Source: Galaxea fascicularis (Eukaryota; Cnidaria; Anthozoa; Scleractinia; Euphylliidae). From it: DNA of 64,000 nt. The notes beneath the pieces are model-generated. The model did no database searches and was not told the DNA's origin. It saw only the letters and a list, made by a program, of their open reading frames with translations. This document shows positions 33,991 to 46,020 of this stretch, one piece after another. A program made the position numbers and the translations under genes. The stretch lies in assembly GCA_948470475.1 (NCBI GenBank), contig OX419338.1, positions 18,074,030 to 18,138,029 of the forward strand, read 5' to 3'. How positions within the stretch are numbered: the stretch's first letter is position 1; each line of letters begins with the position of its first letter.

Positions 33991-34148
33991 GCGTAACACT
34001 AGATTATGAACAGTACATAAAAGTTCACAAAGTAGAGCACATTGTGGTCATTTTGTTCAAGTAATTACTCTTACTGTTCTAACATTTATCTTAACATTTT
34101 GTTATCTTGTTATGAATCTATTTTAATCACCCTGAATTAAACCACAAT

Positions 34149-34400
34149 GTGCTCTCTGAACTACCATTCTTCACTTTAGAGCCCCAAGAATTCCTTAAGA
34201 CTACTGGAGGATGGGTACACCAATCGTTTCAATCTGTTATCGAGTCTAAAGATCTATTCGCAGATATTATAACCAGTCCGGAAACAGAAAATGAGCTACA
34301 AGAATCTCCATACAACAATTCAATTCAATCCGGCTATTTCACTGTCAAACAATCTGGAAAATTCTTTTTTGAGGCGAAAAACACCATGGATTTTCTTTAA
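34149..34400 (+). CDS. Short frame upstream of LINE ORF2
   Basis: An open stretch of 83 codons (ELPFFTLEPQEFLKTTGGWV...) with a non-ATG apparent start. It ends at a TAA whose last A is the first base of the ORF2 ATG (TAATG). It may be the detached N-terminal extension of ORF2 after a frameshift, or a separate leader. No domain is recognisable. Confidence 0.3.
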   Translation: MLSELPFFTLEPQEFLKTTGGWVHQSFQSVIESKDLFADIITSPETENELQESPYNNSIQSGYFTVKQSGKFFFEAKNTMDFL

Positions 34401-37265
34401 TGCATTTCAATATGCGTAGCCTACCAAAAAATCTAACATCCCTGGAAGATATTATTTGTACAGTAAAAGAGAGTCCGGAAATTATAGCAATATCTGAAAC
34501 AAAACTACAGGAAAAAAACATTTATAATATTAACATACCCGGTTATTTTTTTCTGAATACTAATTCATCAACAAGCGCAGGAGGTGTTGGCCTTTATGTT
34601 TCTAAAGAATTAAGCTTCATTAGACGGCGGGACTTGGAACAATCTGATGATGGAATAGAATCGTGCTGGATCGAAATTATGCGAAAAAAACAAAAGAATG
34701 TAGTTGTCGGTTGCGTCTATAGGCACCCATCCAAAGACTGTACTAATTTACATGCTATACTTAAAGATCAGTTATGTAAGCTAAACAATAAAGGTAAGGA
34801 GGTCTTTGTTTTAGGTGACATAAACATAAACTTCCTAAATTACAATAGGGATATCCGAACATCTGATTATCTTGACATGTTATTAGGCTTAGGCTACATG
34901 CCACTTATCACCAAGGCCACACGAATAACAGACCACACCGCAACGCTGATTGTTCACATCTACACTAACGTTCCACAAAAAATAGCAAAAGCAGGAATAT
35001 GTTTAGCCGATATAACAGATCACTTACCAGTTTTCTGTACAGTAGCTAACCGGCTTCCTTTATCCCAAGAAACAAAACATTTTAGAGATTTTTCTCATTT
35101 TAATAAAGATTTATTTTTAAATGACCTCGAAGCCATTGACTTTAACAACCTTGTTAATGAAGATGTTAACCAAAGTATGAATAATGTAATCAGTGTACTT
35201 AAGTCCTTATCCGATAAGCATGCAACTGCACGAAAATTATCGAACAATAAAAGAAAACAGTCAGCTAAACCATGGATATCTAACGCCATTCTGAAATCAA
35301 TAAAACGAAGACAAAAACTTTTTAAAAGTCATTTCCTTAGTAACAATTCTGATAAAGTAACCTTTTATAAATCGTATAACAACAAATTAAATAGAATTAA
35401 AAATGCAGCGAAAAAAGCATATTTTCAAGCACAATTTAGACTAAACAGTGAAAATCTAAAAACGACATGGAAACTAATCGGTACAATAATAAACGGGACA
35501 AAAGGTTGTGGGAAACCGCCAATTACGAAACTGATTTACAAAAATAGATGCTACACCGATAAAGCTAATATTGCACATAAACTAAACACGCATTTTATTA
35601 ATATTGGCCATGAACTTGCTGACAGTCTCCCTCCGAATAATTATGATGATAACCCTAACCAGTATATCAAACGTTCTTTTCGAGATAGTTTTGCCTTCCG
35701 CAGTATTCTTGTTCATGAAGTTTACGATCTATTACTAGGAACAAACCTTAACAAGGCAACCATTGGTGTACCTCGAAAGATTATAAAACTTGCTTCAAGT
35801 CATATTTGTGAATCCTTAACCTTTATTTTTAACCAATCCTTACAACAGGGTGTCGTTCCGGATATCCTGAAAATTTCAAGGGTTACACCAATTGATAAAG
35901 GAGGAGAAGCTACAGATCCTACCAACTATCGCCCTATCTCAACTTTATCAACGTTTACTCAAATATTTGAAAAACTTATACATAAGCAACTTGTCAATTA
36001 TATTGACAAGCAAAAAATCCTCTTCCAATTCCAATTTGGCTTTAGAAAAGGACACTCAACCGCCGAAGCTATAACTGATATTACAAATACGTTAAGGAAA
36101 GCTATTGATAATAACTTATACACCTGTGGTGTCTTCCTAGATTTTTCAAAAGCTTTCGACACTGTGAACCACATGATCTTGTTGAGTAAATTAGACGCTT
36201 ATGGAATAAGGGGGATACCTTTGAAATGGTTTCAAAGTTATCTCTCTAATAGAAAACAATATGTGGAATTGGATGGAGTTAAGTCCCCAAATCAGACAAT
36301 GTTATGTGGAGTTCCGCAAGGGAGCACACTCGGACCTCTCCTATTTCTTATTTACATCAACAATCTACCAAATAGCTCAGAACATTTAAGTTTTAAAATT
36401 TTTGCGGACGCTACCAATGTATTTGCATCTGCAAAGGATCTTAAAACACTTGAACACTTGATGAACTCTGAATTAGCCAAAGTGAAACGATGGTGTGATA
36501 TTAACAAGCTATCTATTAATATGGGTAAAACAAACTTCATGGTTGTTAAATCAGTACGAAAAAAGGATATTCCAATTAGTTTAAACATAATAAGCAGTGA
36601 TGGGTCCATTTATTCACTAGAACGAAAGCAATGTATAAAATATTTAGGTGTTATGATCGACGAATCCCTGAGCTGGAAATATCACATCTCATTTGTCTGT
36701 TCCCGTATATCTCGAAACACTGGAATAATATCGAAGTTAAGGTATTACCTCTCAGTTAAGCAACTTACACAAATTTATTATAACTTAATCTATCCTTATA
36801 TTTCTTATGGCATAATAGCTTGGGGAAGTATATATAAAACACATATAAGTAAAATTCAAGTAAAACAAAATCAAATTGTAAGATTAATATTTTTTTGCCA
36901 CAGCATTTGGTAGTGAAACAGAGAACGCTAAACCTCTGCTGAACCTACTAGGTCTGTTAACAGTCAATAATATTTATCGACTACAAGTCTCGAAATTCGT
37001 GCATTCCTGGCATAAAGGCTCTCTGCCTGAACTATTTGACAATATGTTTCAATATGCTAGTAATGTACATCACTACAACACGAGATATACAGCTAAGAAA
37101 AATCTTTATAAGCCGAGCGTACGAACTAACATAGGTAAACAATCAATCTCCTTTATGGCTACAAACATTTGGAAAGACCTCCCAACTTATTTAAAAAACT
37201 TAAGTGTGTACACCTTTCCTAAAAAAATCAAACATTATCTACTCTCTGAACAACAAACTAAATAA
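34400..37265 (+). pseudogene. LINE ORF2: endonuclease and reverse transcriptase, inactivated
   Basis: N-terminal EEP endonuclease blocks: HFNMRSLPKN, AISETKLQEK, GGVGLYVSKE, GCVYRHPSKD, LGDININFLN, DITDHLPVF. The usual TLIDHI block reads TLIVHI (codon GTT at 34952-34954), losing a conserved Asp. RT blocks: NYRPISTLSTF, QFGFRKGHSTAEA, FLDFSKAFDTVNH (motif A intact), GVPQGSTLGPLLF, KIFADATNVF, KLSINMGKTN, YLGVMID. Motif C should read FADD, but the codon at 36410-36412 is GCT, giving FADA. A T-run slip near 36889-36896 shifts the frame; the C-terminal part continues at about 36900-37265 (HYNTRYTAKKNLYKPSVRTN). Otherwise open for 837 codons, so the copy is young but dead. Confidence 0.85.
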
Positions 37266-37549
37266 ACATTCATATTACTGATATAGCAACATACTTCATG
37301 TAAATTAGTTCTTCCTTCTTTGCATTTATTTATATTTATTTTTATTTTACTTCACATTTACTTGCCTGCTTCTCAGAACTTTAATTGCTCAGGGAGCTAA
37401 CAAGAAAACCTAACTGGTTCACTTAGCTTCCTGGCTTGCACATCACTCTACTATATATAATTAAGTTTAAATTGTAAATTTAAGTGATTGTAATGGAAAA
37501 AATATGTACTCTGACTAAAGCATAATAAAGATTATTATTATTATTAGGC

Positions 37550-39017
37550 AATTGTTTAACTATGACGTGCTCGTCTTTTTATAAAGCTGATTTTTTAATC
37601 TAAAGCAGTCTAAATATAATTAATTTCAACATGACATAGGGCTGGTGGAGCAGTGTCTGTTTTTCTGCATCACGGTTAAATGCGACCTCTCTTCCCTTTT
37701 TGCCTGTAATTTGCCTAATTTTAACTTTTCATGTGCCCCGTGGCTCTGACGTAGAGGACGACCACTCGCAGTCTTGTGGAACAGGAGGAAGACGAACTTA
37801 TTTTGCAAATAACTTTATTTTTTGGACAGAAAAGACATTCCATTACACATGGACGTCGAAGACGGCTCAATGCCAGAATCATCCCAAACTTCTTTGCACC
37901 ATACATCTTTTACAGATTTTGTTCTCAAGTGCGACTGTAACTTTCCGGACAAATTTTTTGTCACTGGCCGATTTCAAGTCAGATTTGTCCTAGACAAATC
38001 TGAAATTGTCCTCTAGTGCGACTTGGCCCTAATGTATCACCTTAGCCAGCTCCTCAGATGATCATTCAGACTTGAACAAACTGCCAAGCTTGACTATGTG
38101 TTACTTGGTGTTATTTAGTTTACTTGGCTACAATGTATGGGCTCAATTATTTTCCATTATTCTTTTTGATGGGGCACACTCTTCACAGAAATGAAGAGCA
38201 AAGGTGCCCTCCTTCTGACTTGGGTGGTACTGAGTGACTGGAAATGGCCTATCGCTTCTCCTCCAATGCAGGCGCTTGATAGCAAGTGGAGGCTTGTTCT
38301 TACCAGAGGAAAGCTTTAGCTTCAACATTACAGAGGGGTCGACATTATACGAATTGCTTTCATGTGAGTATAGTTCAAGGCTTTTCAGTAATCCTTATAG
38401 CTAATCCTTGCCGATTTAAAGAAATGTAACAAATCATTGAAAACATACAGTGTCCATGGTTCATGGCAGGCCGTAGACAGGCTATCTTCAGAACTTTCAT
38501 ACTTGTATTACGTTTTCCAGCAGTCACGATCTGTGTAACTTAATAATAAAGTTGTTGCTGAAATATTTGAACTGCTGAAAACAACCTGAATATATCTTAT
38601 TTCTTCTAGAATTTTCATTGAAAATATAAGCAGTACTGTCAAAAAAGTGGTTCTCAGCCGTGGCAATATAAACCTGAAGGAAACAAGAGACCACGCCTTC
38701 ATATTACCACAAGATTTTGCAGAGGGATTGAAATTACGAGTTTATTGCCGTGCAATGGAATTAGTCGCTTTTCTGAAAGAGAAGTTTTTAGTTTAGTGTA
38801 GTTTAGTTTAGTTCAGTTTAGTGAGAATTAGAATTTTGATATTAGGGTTAAGGGACTGTTTACAAGTTTGGAACTCTAGCACAAATACAAATAAATTGTC
38901 TGTAGCTAAAAAACGAATGCAAACAAGAATACGTTAAGGAGCTTAAATGAAGTTTACTTTCTAATAGCTTGACGTGTACAATGTCCAACAACTTATGAAC
39001 ACTGATTCAACAATTTC
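37550..39017. other. No recognisable gene
   Basis: Contains a short TTTAG-type run at 38785-38823 (TAGTTTAGTGTAGTTTAGTT). Scattered frames lack motifs. It forms the left flank of the Kolobok element. Confidence 0.35.
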
Positions 39018-40651
39018 TTAAAGACTCTGTCGACCTGCATACATTGCACACGTCACAGGGGGTTTCATGGTCTATGAAACCTCCATTTTCTCCGTGGAAA
39101 ATTATCGTCATCTCCAATGTCTTTTAATCGGAAGCATCCATCGGTATTTATTAGCATTTGCCAACTTGTATGTGTAGATTGATCATCGCTCTTGACATCG
39201 AGAAGAATATATGGTGCTATATTGGTCATTATCTCGATTTTTAAGGAGAAACTTGGCAGTCCGTAAACGATGTAAATTTAACAATGGCGGCTGCGAAGAA
39301 CCCAGGCAGTAGGCCTAAGAGGCTCTCAAAAAGATTTATTTGCGGCAATCGGTTCATGAGCACTGGAGGAGCAAGAAAGACTCATTGGGATATTCAAAGC
39401 TGACGGATAGCAAGTTTGCCAAAGTATTATTGCAGTAAGTGATGACCATTCCTCAATCGTATAATTTTTATAGTCAAGCTTACATGTATCTTAAGTGTAA
39501 AAAATGCTAAAATTGGTTTTCTTTTTTTTTTTTTTTTACCAGTACTACATTTCTCTTTTATTTGCTTGTAGCGCCTCGCCTCCTGTGAACAGGATCGTAA
39601 CTGGAAACAACCCCACTACTGATTCCAACTTAGCAGATATGTCTTCAGGTAGTCTTGAAGGTGAGGAATCATGATGATTCATTTTGTTGTTAGTGCAGTC
39701 TACTGGCTATAAACAGGTTAAACGATGGCTGTACTGTCTTTGCCCAACGAAGTTCAGCAGCAATTTCCTTTTCAAGTGGAATTAATTTTAACCATAAGCT
39801 TGTATGAATTTTTCTCTCCAAACTTTAGGTCATTTCCCAGCAGTGTTTTTCTCAACTCCTGCCAAGAGAGCAAGAATACAGCCCCTCCTTTATTCTCCCT
39901 CATCTCTGGATATATCCTCAAGGTAAGCTTTGGGAGTTCAAGTTTAAGTTATAAAAAGTTCAATTAAGTCTCTCTCTGGAAAGAACTCACATTTGTATTT
40001 TGCAGGAAATAATTCTCCCATTTTTCCCTTTTTTCTCTCAATAGCTATGTGGATGTAAGAGGCACTTGCTCTGTGGGGTTGGAACCTGTAGATCCTTTTT
40101 CAGCGATGAGAGTTGGAAATTACACCAACCCTTTTGTGGCACCATCAAATGATCATGATAGTAATGATGACGAAGTGGATGATAACAGCAGTGGTGATGA
40201 TGACATCCAAGAATTTAATGAAAGGTATTTATTGCATAAAAATTTTTGAAAATCTGACTGATTACAGTTGGGGTACTAAAAGCAGTGTCATGATGAGTAA
40301 ACTATCATGCAAACTGGATGTTTATCATTTGTTGTGGTTAATTTGGCTCCTGGTGATATTTCTTCTTTTTTTTTTTTTAGGATGTCAAGGATAATACTTG
40401 ACCTTGGAGAAGATGATTGCAATAGCAGTGATAGTGGTAGCAGTGACATTGAATCAGACTTCGAACAAGACCAGACTTTGGACCTGTCATCTGCACCTAC
40501 AGATAACGAGTATGTAAATTATTATTAGTGTCTCTTCAAGGATTATCATTTACTGACAAAATTACATATGGAAGTCAATATATGAATAATAGTGGATATA
40601 AAATTGTATATGTAATTGATGCACAGTTCCCATTAGGGAAAGCTGATTTAA

Positions 40652-41211
40652 TATGACAATGGAAGGGGATGAAGATATTGAGGGGGCCTCCGAAAATTTT
40701 TAGACACCTGAAAGGGGGCTCTGAAAAAATTGTTGGGCTAGGAGGGGGGCTCCAAAATAACCAACACATGACATCATACGGATCGGATGGTTTTCAACTC
40801 AACAATTTAATGACCTGTGCAACTCAGCTATATCATGTGGTTTACAGATATAACAAATGTAGTCTCAGTAATTATTACACTCTTGTTCATCCCAAAAATG
40901 CTTTACAAAATTTCAAAAATTAGAAATAAATACTTGAGAACTCAACAGGGATCTCATCACAACTGGATCTCAAGTCTGTTATAGTATAAACCATTGAAGA
41001 CAGTAACAGTAAATATATTTAATACAGTCTAGCGATCTTTTTTCAGGTGGGCAAAGGAATTGAAGGGAGAGTGGGGGGCTCTAAAACTTTTTTGACTACC
41101 AACAGGGAGGGGGAAAGGGGGGGGCTCCTAAAAAATGGAACTGCTAGCAAGGGGGGCTGCTAAAAGATCAAGCTTCGAGTTTCAATATCTTCAGCACCCC
41201 CGCTTGTCATA
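40652..41211. mobile_element. 560-bp TTAA MITE in a Kolobok intron
   Basis: The ends TATGACAATGGAAGGGGATG (40652) and the inverse of CCCCCGCTTGTCATA (41211) pair, and the inner blocks GAAGATATTGA/TCAATATCTTC also pair. TTAA flanks both sides (40648-40651, 41212-41215). The interior has GGGGGCTC-rich units on both arms. It is non-coding and sits in the intron between exons 5 and 6 of the transposase. Confidence 0.75.
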
Positions 41212-42688
41212 TTAAACGAACTTTTCCTTAGTTCTTCTGTCTGCTTTCAGTGAATATTTTGTCCTTGACCTTTCGGAAATGGACGACAATGCTGTCCCAC
41301 CACTGGAAGACAATGACGAAACAATGAGTGTCCTTGAACCAGAAATGGATAAAACTGAGTACCACGAGAAGACTGTTGTTGAGGGAAATTCAGGCCCTTG
41401 TGCTGTTCCCCAGTCATTGCAGGAAGTATTGGGCAATGTTTATTATGCTCATGAAGAACCTGTCAAAAGAGAGCTTCAACTGTCAAATAAACGGAAGGTT
41501 GTTGTAACTGTTGACAAATTGAGAGAACTGATTCCTGGCATTTGTAAAGTCTGTGGAGAAGCTATCACTGTAATTTAAAATCTTTCTGGTGGTGGTGGTT
41601 AATGGTCACTCTGATTCATGGAGTTCCTCTGATGTACTTACTGTTAAGAACAACCAGAGAGTCTATGTCAACAACTTGCAACTTTCGGCAGCAATAATGC
41701 TAAGTGGGAACAATTTCACAAAGTTTGATTTGCTTGCCAAGTTTTTAAGTTTGGAGACTATATCTGAATCAATTTTCTATAGAACTCAGAAATTGTATTG
41801 TTGTCCAGCTATCCAGAACATGTGGGCCAATGTGAAAACTGTAGTGCACAGTTATTTGTCATTGTCTGGGGTGACTCTTGCTGGAGACGGCAGGAACGAC
41901 TCACCTGGACATACTGCCTGTTATTGCATATACACATTAATGGAGAAAAGGACAAAGATGGTAGTGGACATTGAGGTCATAGATAAGGTCATAGATAAAC
42001 AGGAGGAAAGTCAGCGGCCATGGAAAAATTAGCCATGTTGAGACTCTTGCAAAGATTGAAAGGGTCTTCACCATAAGTCATGTTGTGACAGATGCCTCAA
42101 CATCAATCAAAGCTCTAGTGAGAGATTTGAAAGGTACATGTATTTCTTTCTTTTCTATAGCTGTAATCTTGCTCTGCAATACTACTGGTAATTTTGCGAA
42201 ATTAATATTGTACCTAGGTGCAACCTCTTCTTGAGTCATTTGTTTGGATCAAAGGAGGGGGGAGGGAGGGGCAGGATTGTGGTTCTAAGGGTGGTAAATA
42301 TAATAATTGTTGATGGGATATTTATAACTGATTCTTCAACAGTACATAGTTATTTTTGTAGTGAAGTGTTCATGCACCACAGTTACCATAATGAAAAAGT
42401 TTCCATGATTGTTTTGGAGTTGTAGGTCTTTTGATGTGCAAGGTGTTCTTTATAAAGTGAGGTGCATTTCTCTGCATTCTTTTTAAGCATTTTGTACCTC
42501 TTTGAAGAAAGGCAATATAATTATATGTGTGCTAACTCACTGAGTAGATTAAAAAAACTTATTCTTAATGTAGAACAACATGAGGAGCTAAAAGACCTTA
42601 TTCATGACTTAGATGTCTGGCACGAATCTGCAAAGCTTGTCAAGGCTTTGATGTAAGTTGATCAAATTGACGTCAGTTTTCCATGCGT

Positions 42689-42789
42689 CTGTCCTGTTAT
42701 TGATCATGAATTTCATCATAACATTGTCAGAGTAGCTGCAGACTACTTTGACAATGTTATGACGAAATTCATTGTCAATAACAGGACAG
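42689..42789. repeat. Hairpin with arms of about 43 bp in a Kolobok intron
   Basis: CTGTCCTGTTATTGATCATG, AATTTCATCATAACATTGTC and AGAGTAGCTGC pair with GACTACTTTGACAATGTTAT, GACGAAATTCATTGTCAATA and ACAGGACAG. The loop is a few bases. It is a foldback MITE or the stem of an RNA hairpin. Confidence 0.75.
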
Positions 42790-44877
42790 ATAGCATTCCA
42801 AACTCACATCAATTTGTTTTTTACGATAACATTTCAAATTGTCCACTCTCGTTTGTGGATGCATCGCATAAGTTATAAATTCATGCATCTTATATTCTTG
42901 TATTTTTTTTTCTGGGTGGTACCTCGCATGGGTGTACCTATATTCTACTGTTAATTGCTTTTTTTCTGTAATTTTGTAATTTTTGGTAATTACCAGTAAG
43001 CCTAATAAAGCTAACAATAATAAAAAATTAGCCAATAAGCGCGTGAGAAGTTCTGTAGTTATTGTAAAAATGGCTTGGCATATTTGTCCTCCCAACAACA
43101 CTAATGTAATGATGCATTGAAATGTTTATATTATATTTGCAAGAAGTAAGAGAAAGACCATTTTCGTTGTTTCAACAATGTAAATTACACTGCTTTTAAT
43201 TTGATTCAGTAACCATCAAGCAGAAGGAGATGTTACTACTCTCAAGGTACTAATTTGATATAATTATTATGCCAAACTCTTTTAGCCTGCAATATGCTCA
43301 TCCTCCCTATACCTTTTACACATTGTCAACTATACGAGAAGGATAAGCAGTGAAAAACCCACACCTATATTTAATAGTATGCTTTTACTATGCTTTTGGA
43401 GTGCCAATGAAATACATACATGTAAACAGACATTTTTTTAAACCTAATTTGTTGAACATGTGGTTTGGCGAACATGAATGGCATGATGAGTAGTGTTCCC
43501 ATGGACCACTCACAGCTGCAGAGAGCGGCAAGCAGCTGATTGCTAAAGACTCTAAAGCAATGGAAGCATTGCAAAAAGTTCTCAAGGATAAAAGATGGAT
43601 CTATGTTTGGTTCAAGTAAGTAGTACAAAACATTTTTCTTTTTTGTCCCGGGCTGTGCATGGAGAGTGGCAGCAACACGTATTAGCACACACTTGCAATA
43701 AATCACTTGCAAACTGCTTCTTTGTGACCTTTGGTTTGGGGGCAGGGGGGACGGTATTGAGTACCCAATAATTAATTTAGTACAACGTTTAAAAACATAT
43801 TTTAGGAAAATTAATGTAAAATAAAATATATATATATTTCTGAAGGACATGCACTGCAGAAACTGTATGGTGTCCATTCATGTGTGAAATTGATGTATCA
43901 TTTCAGTTACTGCAACTCTCATTCTGTTCTGTATTCTGGATCTGTAGGCACACAAGCTTCTTGGAGAACTTTAACAGCATGATGCTTAAATATGCCCCAA
44001 AGAGAAATTCTTTTGAGTGAGTACTGTAATTTAAACACTTCTTTTTATTCATAATTATAATGACCACTACATTACTTACCCAAATTAATTTTCATGTAAC
44101 AATGTGAAAGGCAACATGCATAGATTCTATCTTAATTGTAGACTTCCTATAACCTCGGAATATCTTTGGCTTGGTCATAAATAGCATGCTTGCTTTCTGA
44201 GCTCTTATACTGCATAACTCTCCAGGTCTAATTAAGGTAAATACATTGTACGTTTTAGTCTTATTTGGTGTGTTCACTCTAATGGAGTGACTTATCTATT
44301 TTCTTAGTTTCATTGCATTCTTCATTCAAATGTTGCTGGCAGCTCTGGACCACAACATGCACATCCTCCATCCACAAGCTACCACCAAAGAGGGCCAGCC
44401 AATTTGGAAGAAACAGTATTCCCAACGAACCAAACACTGGCATCCAGAACCAGTCAAGGCTGCTAAATCATATCCCTACATTCCTTACTTGATGGCCACC
44501 ATACTGAAAGCAAGGGTAGATGACGATGGAAGTTCTGAAAGAGAAGTGCCACTTCCAGAACAGCATCCCTGTCACCTTGCACCGACCATTGCCTTAAGTG
44601 AAAGCCCTGAATTGGCTGAATTAGTGAGCCAATATCAAAGTAGATTTGGGTCTAAAAAGGAATAATTAAAATTAATAATTTCCTTTTCCCTAGTTTGACA
44701 ATATTAGGATCAGGTTTTTTAATTTGTCTCAGGGTTATTACATCAGCTAGTGGGTTTTTTTCATATTCCTTACTGAGACCCATGCACAGGTAGTTGCAGG
44801 GTCACCAAGTAATACATATGATGGGGGGTTATTCATCTTAAGGCCATTTACTGTGAAATCAGAAAAGCAATTGAACA

Positions 44878-46020
44878 CTATTGAGTAAAAAGGTGGTAGA
44901 TGTTGACTTTGCCTAAATACCCATGTTCCCATAAAACAAACTGCCTGTACGCAGCTTTTCTGAAACTGGCCATTGAAAAGTCCAGGGGCTCCACCCTAAT
45001 ATCACATCTTGCTCTGATTGTCAGCTCAAGGACATGTCAGTCAATACAAAGATTATTGAACAGTTCATACGAGGTGATGCACTCCCTTCTCTGGCAACAT
45101 TTATTTTCTTCTGGGGTGGGCATCTGAATGCAATTCCCGCAAATACACCACCTTGGAACTGCATTATTTACTGGGCCTGGTTGCAGGTCATCAGCGCTGT
45201 CATCTGCTAGAAGCCTTCTCGCGAAATCAAGACTTCCACAGGCGTTGTTTATCATCAGGATGAGCAATCATCTCTGCTGTCCCTCTTGTAAGTCGTCTAT
45301 GAATGTCTGGTTTTCAAAATGAAAAAGAGAGAATTTTCATTCAGCTCAATCTCAGCCGAAACATGACCTTCAGGCCAGTTAAGACAAATTTTACATCAAT
45401 GATGTGTGCTATATTATGCATTATTACATTTTACCTCGATTTCCTCCCTTGCGTTTTCTATATCTCGTTTTTGCCGTTCCATTGAATTCTGCGGCAAGCT
45501 CCCAGGTGCTACTGTTTAAAGGTTCTGTCATATTGCTATTGAAATGTTGTTAATATTTCGGAAGCGGAGACTAGGTCACATTCCAGTTTTGGGCTACACA
45601 AAGAAAACTCTTACCAAGTTTGCACATGGTTTTCGGTAGGTCCCACATTTGCATTATCCTGTGACACATGATAAATTGGCCGTATGGCATGGACAACCAC
45701 GGTTGCTTCCAATCTTTCTCTTGGTCTTGCACGCTGAATTGCATTTACAGTAAGTCCTATTTGACTCTGCTTCGCCTTCAGGCTCAACTTCTTCTGGTTC
45801 AAGATCTGTAATCTTAAATGAAACAAGCCTCGCGCGTGAAGGTAACTTCTTCGATCGCGACGGTAAACTAGCTATGAAAGCATATTGAGGCTTCGAGATC
45901 GTCCAAAATAAAAAATTCACTAACCACACTCCCATAATTGTTTACCGGTGGTCCTGGGCCCTCCTGCCCCGAAAAATCAGCCTCAACTAAGCTGTTCGCC
46001 GTGTCCCCTATGGCCGCCAT
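44878..46020 (-). pseudogene. Cys-rich gene with P2X7-ballast-like domain inside Kolobok
   Basis: Minus-strand exons: 46020-45615 (MAAIGDTANSLVEADFSGQE; after a frameshift, KPQYAFIASLPSRSKKLPSR; then YCKCNSACKTKRKIGSNRGC and CPCH, a CXC-like cysteine cluster, with CKCGTYRKPC after an in-frame TAA); about 45511-45434 (MERQKRDIENAREEIE, coiled-coil-like); and 45306-44878. The last exon contains RRLLADDSADDLQPGPVNNA, then VPRWCICGNCIQMPTPEENK and CCQRRECITSYELFNNLC, then IRARCDIRVEPLDFSMASFR and YRQFVLWEHGYLGK. The W-C-x-C-G-x-C-x2-M-P-T-x3-E-x3-C-C pattern and the later Y-R-Q-F-V-L-W block are hallmarks of the zinc-binding ballast (P2RX7_C-like) domain of P2X7 C-termini. There are no P2X transmembrane segments or ectodomain. 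In-frame TGA codons after QEGQQR and after NLCID are CGA-to-TGA-type changes. Confidence 0.7.

Larger units (their letters stand above)
33160..37549 (+). mobile_element. Near full-length non-LTR retrotransposon (LINE)
   Basis: A two-ORF element: ORF1 at 33223-33990, and ORF2 at 34400-36913 continuing out of frame to 37265. A 3' UTR of about 280 bp ends in an ATT microsatellite (about 37530-37549) rather than poly-A, as is common in CR1/L2/jockey-like clades. The 5' end is not defined; I place it just upstream of ORF1. I saw no target duplication. Confidence 0.75.
39284..44665 (+). pseudogene. Kolobok-like transposase gene, multi-exon, disrupted
   Basis: Exons: 39284-39434, 39572-39660, 39829-39922, 40045-40224, 40381-40509, 41251-42133, about 42574-42652, about 43440-43615, 43948-44016, 44308-44665. 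Nearly all junctions are GT-AG with matching phase. N-terminus: MAAAKNPGSRPKRLSKRFIC. An acidic region (NDDEVDDNSSGDDD) follows. Core: ELIPGICKVCGEAITV; RVYVNNLQLSAAIMLSGNNF; GDGRNDSPGHTACYCIYTLM (probable first catalytic Asp); VVTDASTSIKALV (probable second Asp); ELKDLIHDLDVWHESAKLVK; GEHEWHD. C-terminus: LENFNSMMLKYAPKR and LAALDHNMH. The D-G-R-x-D-S-P-G-H-x-A pattern is what I recall for Kolobok transposases. Lesions: frameshift near 39395, TAA at 41576, a 12-bp tandem duplication near 41975, a frameshift near 42010-42070, TAG at 43491. I did not see a THAP domain. Confidence 0.75.

Noticed and set aside
38785..38823. Telomere-like repeat
   Set aside because: The TTTAG-type units are irregular and few, and do not match the animal TTAGGG repeat.
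44878..45306. A P2X7 receptor gene
   Set aside because: Only the ballast-like cytoplasmic domain is present; no P2X ectodomain or transmembrane helices, and the exon lies inside a transposon.
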